Source: MED-G17 sp963991985
GTDB taxonomy: Bacteria > Bacteroidota > Bacteroidia > NS11-12g > UBA9320
DNA: 64,000 nt
Assembly: GCA_963991985.1 (NCBI GenBank)
Contig: CAXDRX010000004.1
Coordinates: forward strand, 53,090-117,089
Direction of reading: 5' to 3'
The translations under genes were made by a program, and so were the position numbers. The notes below the pieces were generated by a model. The model saw only the letters and a list, made by a program, of their open reading frames with translations, ran no database searches and was not told the DNA's origin. Of this stretch, positions 8,100 through 17,568 are shown in pieces (the first letter of the stretch is position 1; the number at the start of each line of letters is the position of its first letter).

Positions 8100-8720
8100 C
8101 TAGGCATTTGCCTCGTCATTGCTGTTTTCTTCACCTCCTTCTTCTGGGGTCTCTGCTCCCGCATCCGCGCTTATACTTGCCCGTGTTTTTACACAAGAGA
8201 TAACGGGGTTTTCAGGCGAGTCGAGTAATTCTAAGTTGTTTACAGCAATATTTTTTATTCGTATGTTGTCCCCGATTTCCATTTTATCGACATCGATATC
8301 TATATAATTAGGAAAATCTTTGAGAAGGCCTTTGGCTTTCACTTTTTTCTGTCGGGTTTGCAGTTTACCACCTGAACGAACACCTGGCGCCACACCGACT
8401 GTTCGAACAGGAAGTTCCATAATGATGGCTCTATTGACATCTAAATACAAAAAGTCTGCATGCAAAATAATTTCGCTTACCGGGTGAAATTGAATGTCTT
8501 GAAGCTTACAAAGATATTTTTTGTTGTCCAAATCCAATTGAATGACATAAGTTTCTGGCGAGTATACCAAATGTTTGAAATCATTTAAATATACATCAAA
8601 ATGAAGGTTCTCACCACCCCCGTAAAAAACACAAGGCACTTTGCCTTCTTGTCTTATTTTTTTGGCAACTTTTGAGCCTGTTTCTTTTCGTTTTTCTCCT
8701 TTTAATGCAATTACTTTCAT
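8100..8720 (-). CDS. rplY: 50S ribosomal protein L25/general stress protein Ctc
   Basis: 206 residues, the long Ctc form: an N-terminal 5S-rRNA-binding L25 domain (about 1-90, starting VIALKGEKRKETGSK) followed by the C-terminal beta domain (about 95-185, VRTVGVAPGVRSGGKLQ) and an acidic Glu-rich tail. It binds 5S rRNA in the large subunit. It lies 7 bases downstream of prs on the same strand, the prs-rplY order common in many bacteria. Confidence 0.95.
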   Translation of the reverse strand: MKVIALKGEKRKETGSKVAKKIRQEGKVPCVFYGGGENLHFDVYLNDFKHLVYSPETYVIQLDLDNKKYLCKLQDIQFHPVSEIILHADFLYLDVNRAIIMELPVRTVGVAPGVRSGGKLQTRQKKVKAKGLLKDFPNYIDIDVDKMEIGDNIRIKNIAVNNLELLDSPENPVISCVKTRASISADAGAETPEEGGEENSNDEANA

Positions 8721-8727
8721 TGTTATA

Positions 8728-9702
8728 TTAAAATTTAAGATGTGACTGTGTGGCTGGATCTATTTTGAACAAAGAGCTGATGGATCCATTGTTGGCAACA
8801 TTTGATATTGCCTCAGCAAATAAATTAGCTACCGACAATATTTTTACTTTCGGGGTTTGATTTTTTTTGACAGGAATGGTGTTGCACACTGCAAGTTCGT
8901 CGAGTTCTGAGTTGTGAATTTTGGTATATGCTTGACCACTCAACACAGGATGGGTACAGACAGCACGAACGCTATTGGCTCCCTTTTCTTTGATAAGTGC
9001 AGCAGCTTTTACCAATGTATTGGCGGTATCGCAAATGTCATCAACCAAGACTATGTCGTATCCTTCAACATCTCCGATGATGGTCATGGAGGCAACTTCA
9101 TTGGCTCGTTTACGTTCTTTGTCGCAGATGACCATTTCGACATTCAAGAATTTTGCAAACTCTCTCACTCTTTTAGAAGCTCCAATATCAGGAGCGGCCA
9201 ACTTTAGGTTTTTTAGTCCCAAGGACTTGATGTACGGAACGAAAATCACCGAGGAATCGAGGTGATCTACTGGGATATCAAAAAAGCCTTGAATTTGTGG
9301 GGCATGTAGATCCATGGTCATTACACGATCGGCACCTGCAGCGCTAAGTATATTGGCTACCATCTTGGAACCAATGGGTACTCTTGGTTTATCTTTTCGG
9401 TCTTGACGTGCCAATCCAAAATATGGCATGACAGCGACTACCTTGTATGCTGATGCGCGTTTCGCCGCATCGATAATTAACAAAAGTTCCATTAGATTGT
9501 CCTGTGAGGGGAAGGTAGATTGGATAATGAATATCGTACATCCTCTCACAGATTCATTGATACTTGGCTGGAATTCACCATCACTAAACCTCGCAATATT
9601 GATGGAACCCAATGGCGATCCTAGTGTACCTGTAATTTCTTCTCCTAAATAGCTCGTGGCTTCGCCAGAGAAGATTTTGACTTTGTTGTTTTCTTTGGTC
9701 AT
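8728..9702 (-). CDS. prs: Ribose-phosphate pyrophosphokinase
   Basis: 324 residues. It makes PRPP from ribose-5-phosphate and ATP for nucleotide, His and Trp synthesis. Seen: FSDGEFQPSINESVRG near the N-terminus, the ATP-loop PYFGLARQDRKD (about 98-109), MTMDLHAPQIQGFFDIPVDHL, and the PRPP-binding loop VLVDDICDTANTLVKAA (about 215-231). The open frame continues upstream through the tRNA-Gln gene, so the start is the ATG at 9702 (MTKENNKV), giving the normal family length. It is probably cotranscribed with the tRNA-Gln upstream and rplY downstream. Confidence 0.97.
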   Translation of the reverse strand: MTKENNKVKIFSGEATSYLGEEITGTLGSPLGSINIARFSDGEFQPSINESVRGCTIFIIQSTFPSQDNLMELLLIIDAAKRASAYKVVAVMPYFGLARQDRKDKPRVPIGSKMVANILSAAGADRVMTMDLHAPQIQGFFDIPVDHLDSSVIFVPYIKSLGLKNLKLAAPDIGASKRVREFAKFLNVEMVICDKERKRANEVASMTIIGDVEGYDIVLVDDICDTANTLVKAAALIKEKGANSVRAVCTHPVLSGQAYTKIHNSELDELAVCNTIPVKKNQTPKVKILSVANLFAEAISNVANNGSISSLFKIDPATQSHLKF

Positions 9703-9755
9703 AATTGTTTTACTGTCATCCTCATCGTAAAGATAAGAATTATCATAAACACCAG

Positions 9756-9826
9756 TTGCCCGACTAGGATTCGAACCTAGACAAACGGTACCAAAAACCG
9801 GTATCCTGCCATTAGATGATCGGGCA
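9756..9826 (-). tRNA. tRNA-Gln (anticodon TTG)
   Basis: On the minus strand the acceptor stem is TGCCCGA/TCGGGCA, the T-arm TAGG..TTCGAAT..CCTA, and the anticodon loop TTTTGGT gives TTG, reading CAA. The outermost anticodon-stem pair is a C/T mismatch, otherwise the cloverleaf is regular. CCA is not encoded. It sits about 54 bases upstream of prs on the same strand, so the tRNA is likely processed from the 5' part of the prs-rplY transcript. Confidence 0.93.
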
Positions 9827-9878
9827 ATTTCCCAATGGGCGGGCAAAGTTAACTAAGCTTTTTTATTCTACCAATTTT

Positions 9879-12071
9879 TTAGTTGGCAACATCTGAAATA
9901 AACTGGATACGCATTATGTGAAGTTCATTTTCATCAAATTCTTCGTCAAATTCTTGGTATGCCAATTCGATTGAGTTTTCTTCCGATTCTCGGAAATAGT
10001 CAAAAATTTCATTGGCTACTTCTTCATCCATTATCTCATGAATAAAATAATATAAGTCCAATTTGGTGCCAGAATAGACAATATTTTCCATTTCCTGGAG
10101 CAGCTCGTCCATGCCCAGATGCACAGATTTTGCAATGTCTTCGATGGGAAGTTTTTTATCGATGTTTTGAATGATATGAATTTTTTTGATGGATTTGTTG
10201 ACAACAGATTTTAAAATAATGTCTTCAGGCCGTTCTATATTGTTCTCTACAACGTGTTTTTCAATGACTTCAATAAATGGTTGACCAAACTTTTTTGCTT
10301 TATTTTTCCCTACGCCACTTACATTTTCCATTTCTTCCAGGGTAATGGGGAATTTTGTGGCCATGTCTTCCAAAGCACTTTCTTGAAAAATGACATACGG
10401 GGGTAGCCCTTTGCGCTTGGCAACCTCTCGTTGAACTTGTTTTAGTAGTTGAAACAAATGCTCATCGTGAATACTCTCAATTTTACTATTTTCAAAAGCT
10501 TCTTCTGTTACTTTTTCAAATTCTGTATCAATTGCCAATCTCACATCAATGGGTTCCCCAACAAAATTTTCTCCAAGAGGGGTAAGACTTACAAGGCCAT
10601 ACTTTTCAATATTTTTTAAAACAAAACCTTGCAGCATGCCATAGCGCATTAAACTTTTCCAAAAAATATCTGGTCGATCTTTCCCTTTGCCATATAATGG
10701 AAGTTCATTGTGTTTGAAGGCTTTTACCTCAGAAGTTGGCTTGCCCAGAAGAATATTTACGATATGTTTTGTTCTCACCATACCGCCAGTTTGTCCAACC
10801 ACAGTAAGCAGTGCTGTCAATTCTTCTGTTACGTCTTCTTTTTCTTTAGGATGTCGGCAATTGTCGCAAAGTTTGGGGCATTGATCCTCATGATAATTTT
10901 CTCCAAAATAATTCAACAGCAATTCTCTTCGGCATTGAGCAGATTCTGCATAACTCACCATTTCTGCAATCAATTGTTCTCCAATTTCTCTTTCAGAAAC
11001 TGGCTTATCACGTAAAAATTTTTCTAGCTTTTCAATGTCATTCGGATTGTAAAAAAGGACACAAGTTGATTCTATTCCATCTCTCCCCGCACGTCCAGTT
11101 TCTTGGTAATAACCTTCAATTGATTTGGGAACATCATAATGGATGATGAATCGAACATCCGGTTTGTCTATGCCCATTCCAAATGCAATGGTTGCGACAA
11201 TCACATCTGCTTCTTCCATCAAAAAATCGTCTTGGTGTCGGCTCCGTGTTTTTGTATCCATCCCTGCGTGGTAGGGCAGCGCTTTGATTTGGTTGGCTTG
11301 TAAAATTTGTGCCACCTCTTCCACCTTTTTTCTGCTCAAGCAATAGATTATGCCCGATTTGCCTTTGAATCTATTGATTACGCCTAATATCCCTTTGAGT
11401 GTTACTTCTTTGGATCCTTTGGGTCTTATTTCGTAATATAAATTGTCACGATTGAATGATGATTTGAAAATTTTTGCGTCCATCATATCCAAGTTCTTTT
11501 GGATATCTTGTTGCACTTTTGGAGTCGCTGTAGCCGTAAGGGCCATAATCGGAACATTGTCTATTTGTTTGACCATTTGCTTGATTTGCCGATATTCTGG
11601 TCTAAAATCATGTCCCCATTCAGAGATGCAATGTGCTTCATCTACCGCCACAAAAGAGATATTTACGGATTTTAAAAAATCTATTGTTTCTTCTTTTTTG
11701 AGCGTTTCCGGAGCGATGTACAACAATTTTGTCTTTCCCGAACGGACTTCATTTTTTACCTTAGAATGTTCACTTTTTGTTAGGGTAGAGTTTAAAAAAT
11801 GAGCAATGGAGTCGCTTTCTCCAAAACCTCTAATGGCGTCTACCTGATTTTTCATAAGGGCAATAAGCGGAGAAATGATGATTGCACAACCTTCACTGAT
11901 CAAAGCTGGTAGTTGATAGCATAGAGATTTTCCGCCACCTGTTGGCATTATGACAAAGCAATCTTTACCCGATAAAATTGTTTGAATAACGACTTCTTGA
12001 TTTCCCTTAAATTTGTCGAAACCAAAAAATGCTGTTAAGGAAGCTTTTAAATCTACGGATTGCTGTATCAT
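9879..12071 (-). CDS. recQ: ATP-dependent DNA helicase RecQ
   Basis: 730 residues. Walker A is PTGGGKSLCYQ (about 43-53), the DEAH box is AVDEAHCISEWGHDFRPEY, and motif VI is QETGRAGRDG. A zinc site follows (CRRELLLNYFGE with CPKLCDNC), then the RQC winged helix and an HRDC domain (about 520-590, YVIFQESALEDMA). After HRDC there is an extra 120-residue acidic helical tail, common in Bacteroidota RecQ. It unwinds 3'-5' DNA in recombination and replication restart. The upstream region up to manC is short (89 bases) and divergent; I see no clear promoter. Confidence 0.96.
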   Translation of the reverse strand: MIQQSVDLKASLTAFFGFDKFKGNQEVVIQTILSGKDCFVIMPTGGGKSLCYQLPALISEGCAIIISPLIALMKNQVDAIRGFGESDSIAHFLNSTLTKSEHSKVKNEVRSGKTKLLYIAPETLKKEETIDFLKSVNISFVAVDEAHCISEWGHDFRPEYRQIKQMVKQIDNVPIMALTATATPKVQQDIQKNLDMMDAKIFKSSFNRDNLYYEIRPKGSKEVTLKGILGVINRFKGKSGIIYCLSRKKVEEVAQILQANQIKALPYHAGMDTKTRSRHQDDFLMEEADVIVATIAFGMGIDKPDVRFIIHYDVPKSIEGYYQETGRAGRDGIESTCVLFYNPNDIEKLEKFLRDKPVSEREIGEQLIAEMVSYAESAQCRRELLLNYFGENYHEDQCPKLCDNCRHPKEKEDVTEELTALLTVVGQTGGMVRTKHIVNILLGKPTSEVKAFKHNELPLYGKGKDRPDIFWKSLMRYGMLQGFVLKNIEKYGLVSLTPLGENFVGEPIDVRLAIDTEFEKVTEEAFENSKIESIHDEHLFQLLKQVQREVAKRKGLPPYVIFQESALEDMATKFPITLEEMENVSGVGKNKAKKFGQPFIEVIEKHVVENNIERPEDIILKSVVNKSIKKIHIIQNIDKKLPIEDIAKSVHLGMDELLQEMENIVYSGTKLDLYYFIHEIMDEEVANEIFDYFRESEENSIELAYQEFDEEFDENELHIMRIQFISDVAN

Positions 12072-12160
12072 TGAATATTTAGGGTATGATTAAATTCAAA
12101 CAGAGGACTAAAGTAAGAAAAAAGATTTATTAGGGCAATAGGATTAAAAATAATAATAAG

Positions 12161-13258
12161 GTGAAAGACCAAAATAAAGTGAAGAATCATTATGCAATTA
12201 TCATGGCTGGAGGAGTTGGGAGTAGATTTTGGCCATTGAGTAGGATGGAGAAGCCCAAGCAGTTTTTGGATATTTTAGGTTTGGGAAAGAGTTTGTTGCA
12301 AATGACCGTCGAAAGGTTTGAGAAAGTAATTCCCAGGGAAAATATATTGGTGGTCAGCAGTCAAAAGTACAAAAGCTTGATTTTGGAGCAAGTGCCTCAA
12401 CTTTTATCGGAAAATATATTGATGGAACCTACTGCAAAGAATACAGCTCCTTGCATTGCTTATGCGACATACAAATTAAGAATGAAAGATGAAAATGCGC
12501 TTTGCGTGGTCGCCCCCTCTGATCATTTGATTACCAACGAAGAAGCTTTTTTGGAAAATATTACACAAGCTTTTGAATTTGCTTCACAAGAAAATGTATT
12601 GATTACTTTGGGCATTGAGCCACATCGGCCAGATACTGGTTACGGCTACATCCAATTTGATAAAAACACACAAAAGAAATCTTTCAATAAGGTGAAAACC
12701 TTTACTGAAAAGCCAAATATTGATCTGGCACAAACATTTTTGGAGAGCGGTGATTTTTTATGGAATGCAGGCATTTTTGTTTGGAATGTGAATTCTATCA
12801 TTCAAGCATTTGGAACGTATGCCGAAGAATTAGACGAACTTTTCGATTCCATTTCAATCAATTATTTTACCGAATTGGAGCAAGCATCCATCAAAGAGGC
12901 ATATGAGAAGTCAACCGCAATTTCTATAGATTATGCCATTATGGAGAAGGCAAAAAATGTATATGTTTTGCCCTCTACTTTTGGTTGGAGTGATTTGGGC
13001 ACTTGGAAATCACTTTATGATTTTGTCCCCAAGGACAGCAATGAGAATTTTGTTTTAGGGGATAGCATCCAAATAGAAGACACCCAAAACAGCTTAATTG
13101 TCGCAGAAGGGGAAAGATTGGTTGTTGTGGATGGTGTCAAAGACTTATTTGTTGTTAGTACAGACAAGGCAGTTCTGATTTGCCACCAGAAAAATGAAAA
13201 TAAAATAAAGGGAATCGTAAAGAAATTAAAGGAAAAATTTAACGCTTATTTTAGTTGA
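12161..13258 (+). CDS. manC: Mannose-1-phosphate guanylyltransferase
   Basis: 365 residues. It makes GDP-mannose from mannose-1-phosphate and GTP. The nucleotidyl-transfer signature IIMAGGVGSRFWPLSR with EKPKQFLDI is at about residues 13-38, followed by the SDHLITN and PDTGYGYIQ motifs and FLWNAGIFVWN. Only the guanylyltransferase part is present; there is no fused phosphomannose isomerase (cupin) domain. The start is GTG at 12161; a second GTG at 12179 is possible. The stop overlaps the TTG start of the next gene, so the two are translationally coupled. Confidence 0.93.
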   Translation: MKDQNKVKNHYAIIMAGGVGSRFWPLSRMEKPKQFLDILGLGKSLLQMTVERFEKVIPRENILVVSSQKYKSLILEQVPQLLSENILMEPTAKNTAPCIAYATYKLRMKDENALCVVAPSDHLITNEEAFLENITQAFEFASQENVLITLGIEPHRPDTGYGYIQFDKNTQKKSFNKVKTFTEKPNIDLAQTFLESGDFLWNAGIFVWNVNSIIQAFGTYAEELDELFDSISINYFTELEQASIKEAYEKSTAISIDYAIMEKAKNVYVLPSTFGWSDLGTWKSLYDFVPKDSNENFVLGDSIQIEDTQNSLIVAEGERLVVVDGVKDLFVVSTDKAVLICHQKNENKIKGIVKKLKEKFNAYFS

Positions 13259-14442
13259 AACATTTGTTTACATTTTTCTTCTCTTTCTTGTATTTAAGCC
13301 AACCTTTACTGGCATTTTCAAAATTGCCAGAGATTGAAAATCCTTCCTTTCAGTTCAAAAATTTATACAACGTCCAATATTTGAGGTCTTTTTTTGTAAA
13401 ATTGGATGCCCTTGTGGAGGGCAAGAAATTCTATGTCAATATTGCCCATATTGGGGATTCTCATATTCAGGCAGATCATTTTACCCAGACTTGCAGAAAA
13501 CTTTGGCAGCAGGATTTTGGCAATGCGGGAAGAGGTTTCTTTTTCCCATATCAGCTCGCATCTAGCAATGGCCCTACAAGTTTTATTGCCAGTAGTACTG
13601 GGAATTGGAAAGCAAATAGAAGCACAAAATATTCAGACAATGGCCCTTTTGGCCTGACCGGAATTTCTTTGACCACCCAAACAAAAACGAGTGGTTTCAA
13701 ACTTGCCTTTTTGGATTCATTTTCGAGCGATGATTTTATTGAGTTGGATTGTTTTTATAAATCAATTGATGAGACGGCACCTAGAATCAACGGTTTGAAA
13801 GGCAATACTTTGCCGGAAGTGGGTAGCCGATTTTTTTTTGACTCCCTTCAGAGAAATATTACCTTGAAGCTAGAGTCAAACTTGGCTGCAAATCATGAGT
13901 TTTCATTTTTTGGTTTTAACGCAAAAAATGGTTATCCTGGTGTTTTATACCACAGTTTGGGGCTCAATGGCGCAAGTGTTAAAAGCACCCTGAAAAACAC
14001 CTATTTTTCGGAACACCTAAAAATCCTAAGTCCCCATTTGGTGATTATTTCTTTGGGTACAAATGATGGTTTTATGCCCCAATCAAAATTTTGCAGTCCA
14101 TGCTTTGAAAATGACTTGAGGCAGTTGATTGCTCGAGTGAAAAAGTCGAATGAAAATGTCTCAATATTGCTTACAACACCTGGGGACAGTTACCGACAAA
14201 AGAAATATCACAACTACAACAATCCTGAAATTAAAAGAATCATTATCAAGTTGGCAGATGAAATGCATTTTGCTGTTTGGGACTTTAATCAATGGATGGG
14301 GGGTGAATTTTCGATGAAAAAATGGCACAGCAAAGGCTGGGCGCAAAATGATTTGGTGCATTTCACCAAGGCCGGCTATAAATTCATGGGCCAGCAGCTC
14401 TATGAGTCTATTTTGGAAGCTTACGAAAAAAGAATGGATTAA
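13255..14442 (+). CDS. SGNH/GDSL hydrolase, secreted (O-acetylation partner)
   Basis: 395 residues from a TTG that shares bases with the TGA of manC (TTGA). No ATG downstream would keep the signal peptide (KHLFTFFFSFLYLSQPLLAF). SGNH motifs are block I IAHIGDSHIQADH, block III VIISLGTNDGF and block V DLVHFTKAGY with the Asp/His pair. An insertion domain separates blocks I and III. The following gene is an MBOAT acyltransferase, so by analogy with AlgJ/AlgX and AlgI this is likely the periplasmic enzyme that moves acetyl groups onto an exported polysaccharide, although an esterase role is possible. Confidence 0.85.
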   Translation: MKHLFTFFFSFLYLSQPLLAFSKLPEIENPSFQFKNLYNVQYLRSFFVKLDALVEGKKFYVNIAHIGDSHIQADHFTQTCRKLWQQDFGNAGRGFFFPYQLASSNGPTSFIASSTGNWKANRSTKYSDNGPFGLTGISLTTQTKTSGFKLAFLDSFSSDDFIELDCFYKSIDETAPRINGLKGNTLPEVGSRFFFDSLQRNITLKLESNLAANHEFSFFGFNAKNGYPGVLYHSLGLNGASVKSTLKNTYFSEHLKILSPHLVIISLGTNDGFMPQSKFCSPCFENDLRQLIARVKKSNENVSILLTTPGDSYRQKKYHNYNNPEIKRIIIKLADEMHFAVWDFNQWMGGEFSMKKWHSKGWAQNDLVHFTKAGYKFMGQQLYESILEAYEKRMD

Positions 14443-15962
14443 TGCTACAATTGAGAGAAATACTTAGCTACCATCCTGAAAATCCGCTTCTATTCAATCA
14501 CTATCACTTTTTGCTTTTGTTCACCATGGCTTTTGGTATTTTTACCTTGCTCGACTTTAGCAAGAAAAAATTGGCTCGAAACGCTTTCCTTTTTTTGTTC
14601 AGCCTATTTTTTTATTACAAAACAAGTGGACTCTACTTTTTTATTTTATTGTTTTCTACGCTAATCGATTTTTATCTTGGATTGGCGATCGGAAAAGCTT
14701 CAAGGTCTCCCCGAAAAAAGTTCTTTTTATTTCTGAGTTTGACCAGCAATATAGGTTTGTTGGCATTTTTTAAGTATTCCTATTTTTTGGTTGATGTAGT
14801 CAATCTTTGGTTTGGTTTGGAATGGCAGGCAGTCAATTTTTTGCACCTATTTTCTAATGAAGTATTTGCAAGTAATTTTGATATACATCACATCTTCCTA
14901 CCTGTTGGGATTTCATTTTATACCTTTCAAACACTTAGTTACAGCATAGATGTTTATCGGGGAAATATTCAACCTTGTCGCAGTCTTCTCGACTTTGGTT
15001 TTTTTGTTAGTTTCTTCCCTCAATTGGTCGCGGGCCCCATTGTTCGAGCAAAAGACTTTTTGCCACAAATTCATCAACCCTATGCACTCAGTAAGTTGCA
15101 ATTTGGTCATGCCCTTTATCTTATTTCTATTGGTTTGATTAAAAAAGTAGTAATTTCAGATTACATCAGCGTCAACTTTGTGGATAGAGTTTTTGAGGAA
15201 CCTACATTGTATTCTGGTTTTAGCAATTTGATGGCAATATATGGTTACGCGATTCAGATTTATGCTGATTTCTCGGGTTATTCGGATATGGCGATTGGAC
15301 TTTCGGCTTTACTTGGTTTTACTTTGCCCTTAAATTTTAATTCCCCGTACAAGGCAGTTAGCATTACAGATTTTTGGAGAAGGTGGCATATTTCACTTAG
15401 CTCTTGGCTACGCGATTATTTGTACATTTCTTTGGGTGGAAATAGAAAAGGAATTTATCGCACATATATCAATTTGATGATGACCATGCTTTTGGGTGGT
15501 TTGTGGCATGGGGCAGCAACAAAATTTATTTGGTGGGGAGGATTCCATGGCTTAGCCTTGGCGGTTCATCGTATCTACTCAGAAAAATTTTCTTGGGCAA
15601 ATGCCCCAAAGGGGATCTATAAAATATATGCTCAAGTTTTTACATTTCATTTCGTATGTTTTTGTTGGGTTTATTTTCGGTCTGCTGACCTTGCAACCGT
15701 TCAATCGATTCAGCAACAAATTTTTCAACAATTTGAATGGTCGCAAGTGGTTGAAGTTACTCGTGGCTATTGGAGAGTCTTTGCAATGATTTTGCTTGGC
15801 TATGTTTTACATTTATTGCCCAAAATATGGAAAGTTAAGGCCAAAAATTATTTTTCAAATTGGCCCAATTTTGTTAAGGTGGTCTTCTTCTTTGTTCTCA
15901 TTGTTTTGTGCTTCCAGGCAGTTAGTTCAGACAATCAACCCTTCATTTATTTCCAGTTTTGA
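14442..15962 (+). CDS. MBOAT family O-acyltransferase (AlgI-like)
   Basis: 506 residues with about ten membrane segments. Family motifs: FFPQLVAGPIVRAKDFLPQI, DFWRRWHISLSSWLRDYLYI and LGGLWHGAATKFIWWGGFHGL, the last carrying the invariant His. AlgI-type MBOATs carry acetyl groups across the inner membrane for polysaccharide O-acetylation. The ATG overlaps the stop of the SGNH gene by one base, which supports one functional unit. The manC neighbour suggests a mannose-containing polymer as acceptor; that is inference. Confidence 0.93.
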   Translation: MLQLREILSYHPENPLLFNHYHFLLLFTMAFGIFTLLDFSKKKLARNAFLFLFSLFFYYKTSGLYFFILLFSTLIDFYLGLAIGKASRSPRKKFFLFLSLTSNIGLLAFFKYSYFLVDVVNLWFGLEWQAVNFLHLFSNEVFASNFDIHHIFLPVGISFYTFQTLSYSIDVYRGNIQPCRSLLDFGFFVSFFPQLVAGPIVRAKDFLPQIHQPYALSKLQFGHALYLISIGLIKKVVISDYISVNFVDRVFEEPTLYSGFSNLMAIYGYAIQIYADFSGYSDMAIGLSALLGFTLPLNFNSPYKAVSITDFWRRWHISLSSWLRDYLYISLGGNRKGIYRTYINLMMTMLLGGLWHGAATKFIWWGGFHGLALAVHRIYSEKFSWANAPKGIYKIYAQVFTFHFVCFCWVYFRSADLATVQSIQQQIFQQFEWSQVVEVTRGYWRVFAMILLGYVLHLLPKIWKVKAKNYFSNWPNFVKVVFFFVLIVLCFQAVSSDNQPFIYFQF

Positions 15963-15978
15963 TTTGTATTATTGCCAA

Positions 15979-17184
15979 ATGAGAAATTTTGTATTTGTTA
16001 CAGTTCTTATCATTATCGGTCTTTTTGGCTTTCAAAAAGCACTTTTTGGTGATGACACGATTAGAAATTGCAAAAAGGGGCACTATTATTTCAAAACGCT
16101 TTATAATGCAGATGCATTAGATATCCAAAATCAAAATAGAACATCTACCTGTTGGAGCTTTTCGGCATTGTCTTTTTTTGAGTCGGAGGCAATGAGACTA
16201 GGAAATGGGAAGCACAAATTGAGTGAGATGTTTGTTGTCCGAAGTGCATATATAGAAAAAGCAAAACAATATGTTCGCTACCATGGTCACGTCAATTTTG
16301 CAGAGGGTGGAGCTTTCCATGACATCCCTTTGGTGATAAAAAAATATGGTATGGTCCCCGAATCCGTCTATCAAGGTCTTGAGTATGGTTTGGAGAATCA
16401 CAATCATGCCGAAATGGTTGCAGCTCTTACAGGTTTTCTAAATGGTATTATAGCCAATAAACAAGGAAAACTCACCCCCGCTTGGATCAAAGCGTATGAA
16501 GGGATTTTGGATGCTTATTTGGGAAAAGTTCCTGAAAAATTTGATTATCAAGGCAAAAGCTATACACCCAAGTCTTTCGCTGAATCTTTGGGATTGGAGA
16601 TGGACAATTATGTTGCGCTTTCTTCGTTTAGCCATCATCCATTTTATGATTATTTTATCATCGAAGTTCCAGACAATTGGGCACAAAAGGAAGTTTTCAA
16701 CCTGCCACTAGACAACTTCATGGAGGTGATGACCGAGGGAGTGAAAAATGGCTTCTCTTTCGCTTGGGGTGCAGATGTTTCAGAAAAGGGTTTTGCTTAC
16801 CGATATGGTCTTGCCATTGTTCCCTCAGACGACAATAATCTGGCCATGAAGGGGCAAGACAAAAGTGGGTTTAGAAGTGCGGGTGCCGAAAGGAAGGGGA
16901 GTCAATTGCTCTACCCAGGCAAAGAAAAAGAGATTCATCAAAAAATGAGGCAAGAAGCTTTCGATAATTATGCAAGCACAGATGATCATGGAATGCATGT
17001 GACGGGCCTTGTTGAAGATCAAAATGGAACGCCCTATTTTAAGGTAAAAAATTCTTGGGGGAAATCAAATGACTGTCAAGGTTTTTTGTATGCAAGTATG
17101 CCCTATGTGGCCTACAAAACCATCAATATTTTGATTCATAAAAATGCCTTGCCAAAATCTTTATTAAAAACCTTAAGCAAATAA
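15979..17184 (+). CDS. Secreted peptidase C1B (bleomycin-hydrolase/PepC-like)
   Basis: 401 residues from the ATG at 15979; the open frame upstream only shadows the MBOAT gene. The N-terminus is a signal peptide (FVFVTVLIIIGLFGFQKALF). The papain-like triad is visible: Cys in RTSTCWSFSALSFFE (about 54-68), His in DDHGMHVTGLVED and Asn in FKVKNSWGKS. These motifs are those of aminopeptidase C/bleomycin hydrolase. That family is usually cytoplasmic, but exported forms are known in Bacteroidota. It is 16 bases downstream of the MBOAT gene and ends at a strong terminator. Confidence 0.9.
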   Translation: MRNFVFVTVLIIIGLFGFQKALFGDDTIRNCKKGHYYFKTLYNADALDIQNQNRTSTCWSFSALSFFESEAMRLGNGKHKLSEMFVVRSAYIEKAKQYVRYHGHVNFAEGGAFHDIPLVIKKYGMVPESVYQGLEYGLENHNHAEMVAALTGFLNGIIANKQGKLTPAWIKAYEGILDAYLGKVPEKFDYQGKSYTPKSFAESLGLEMDNYVALSSFSHHPFYDYFIIEVPDNWAQKEVFNLPLDNFMEVMTEGVKNGFSFAWGADVSEKGFAYRYGLAIVPSDDNNLAMKGQDKSGFRSAGAERKGSQLLYPGKEKEIHQKMRQEAFDNYASTDDHGMHVTGLVEDQNGTPYFKVKNSWGKSNDCQGFLYASMPYVAYKTINILIHKNALPKSLLKTLSK

Positions 17185-17214
17185 AAAAGTCCACCCCAAT
17201 GGGCGGACTTTTTT
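17183..17214. terminator. Bidirectional rho-independent terminator
   Basis: Stem GTCCaCCC (17189-17196) pairs with GGGcGGAC (17201-17208) with one A/C mismatch and a 4-base loop. It is flanked by six A on the left and six T on the right. It serves both convergent units: the C1B peptidase on the plus strand and the DUF2752 gene on the minus strand. Confidence 0.85.
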
Positions 17215-17238
17215 GTTTTAATGAATAAATATGGATTA

Positions 17239-17568
17239 CTAAAATTTACGGAGTATTTTAATGCCAAACTCTGCCAGGAGCCATTTGAGCCAAAGGACAA
17301 ACAAGAGAGGCAGCACAAAAAAGGAGAGAATATTGAACTCTCGCGCACCTGCAAAATCAAAATGCATGAGATGCATTACTGCTCGTGTCATTCCCGTGGA
17401 ATAAACGTAATCTTCTAGTCCCAAAAGAGCGAATAGGCTGATACTTTTTCCCTCGTCAAAAAAATCCAAAGGCAAAATCCAAAGTGTTAAAGGAATGGCA
17501 AGTAAAATGAATACCTTTAAGCCATTCAACCAGGTAAATCGTTTATAGTTTTTTGGTATAGTCTCCAT
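17239..17568 (-). CDS. DUF2752 membrane protein
   Basis: 109 residues with hydrophobic segments at about 13-33 and 75-100. The central STGMTRAVMHLMHFDFAGAREFN matches the DUF2752 signature (usually CPxxGxTRA); here the first Cys is replaced by Ser. The function of the family is unknown. I took the ATG at 17568; a GTG at 17586 is the alternative. It overlaps the end of the TM2 lipoprotein gene upstream, a pairing seen in other Bacteroidota. Confidence 0.8.
   Translation of the reverse strand: METIPKNYKRFTWLNGLKVFILLAIPLTLWILPLDFFDEGKSISLFALLGLEDYVYSTGMTRAVMHLMHFDFAGAREFNILSFFVLPLLFVLWLKWLLAEFGIKILRKF

Noticed and set aside
9703..9846. 48-residue N-terminal extension of PRPP synthetase
   Set aside because: The extended frame runs through the tRNA-Gln gene; the normal family start is the ATG at 9702.
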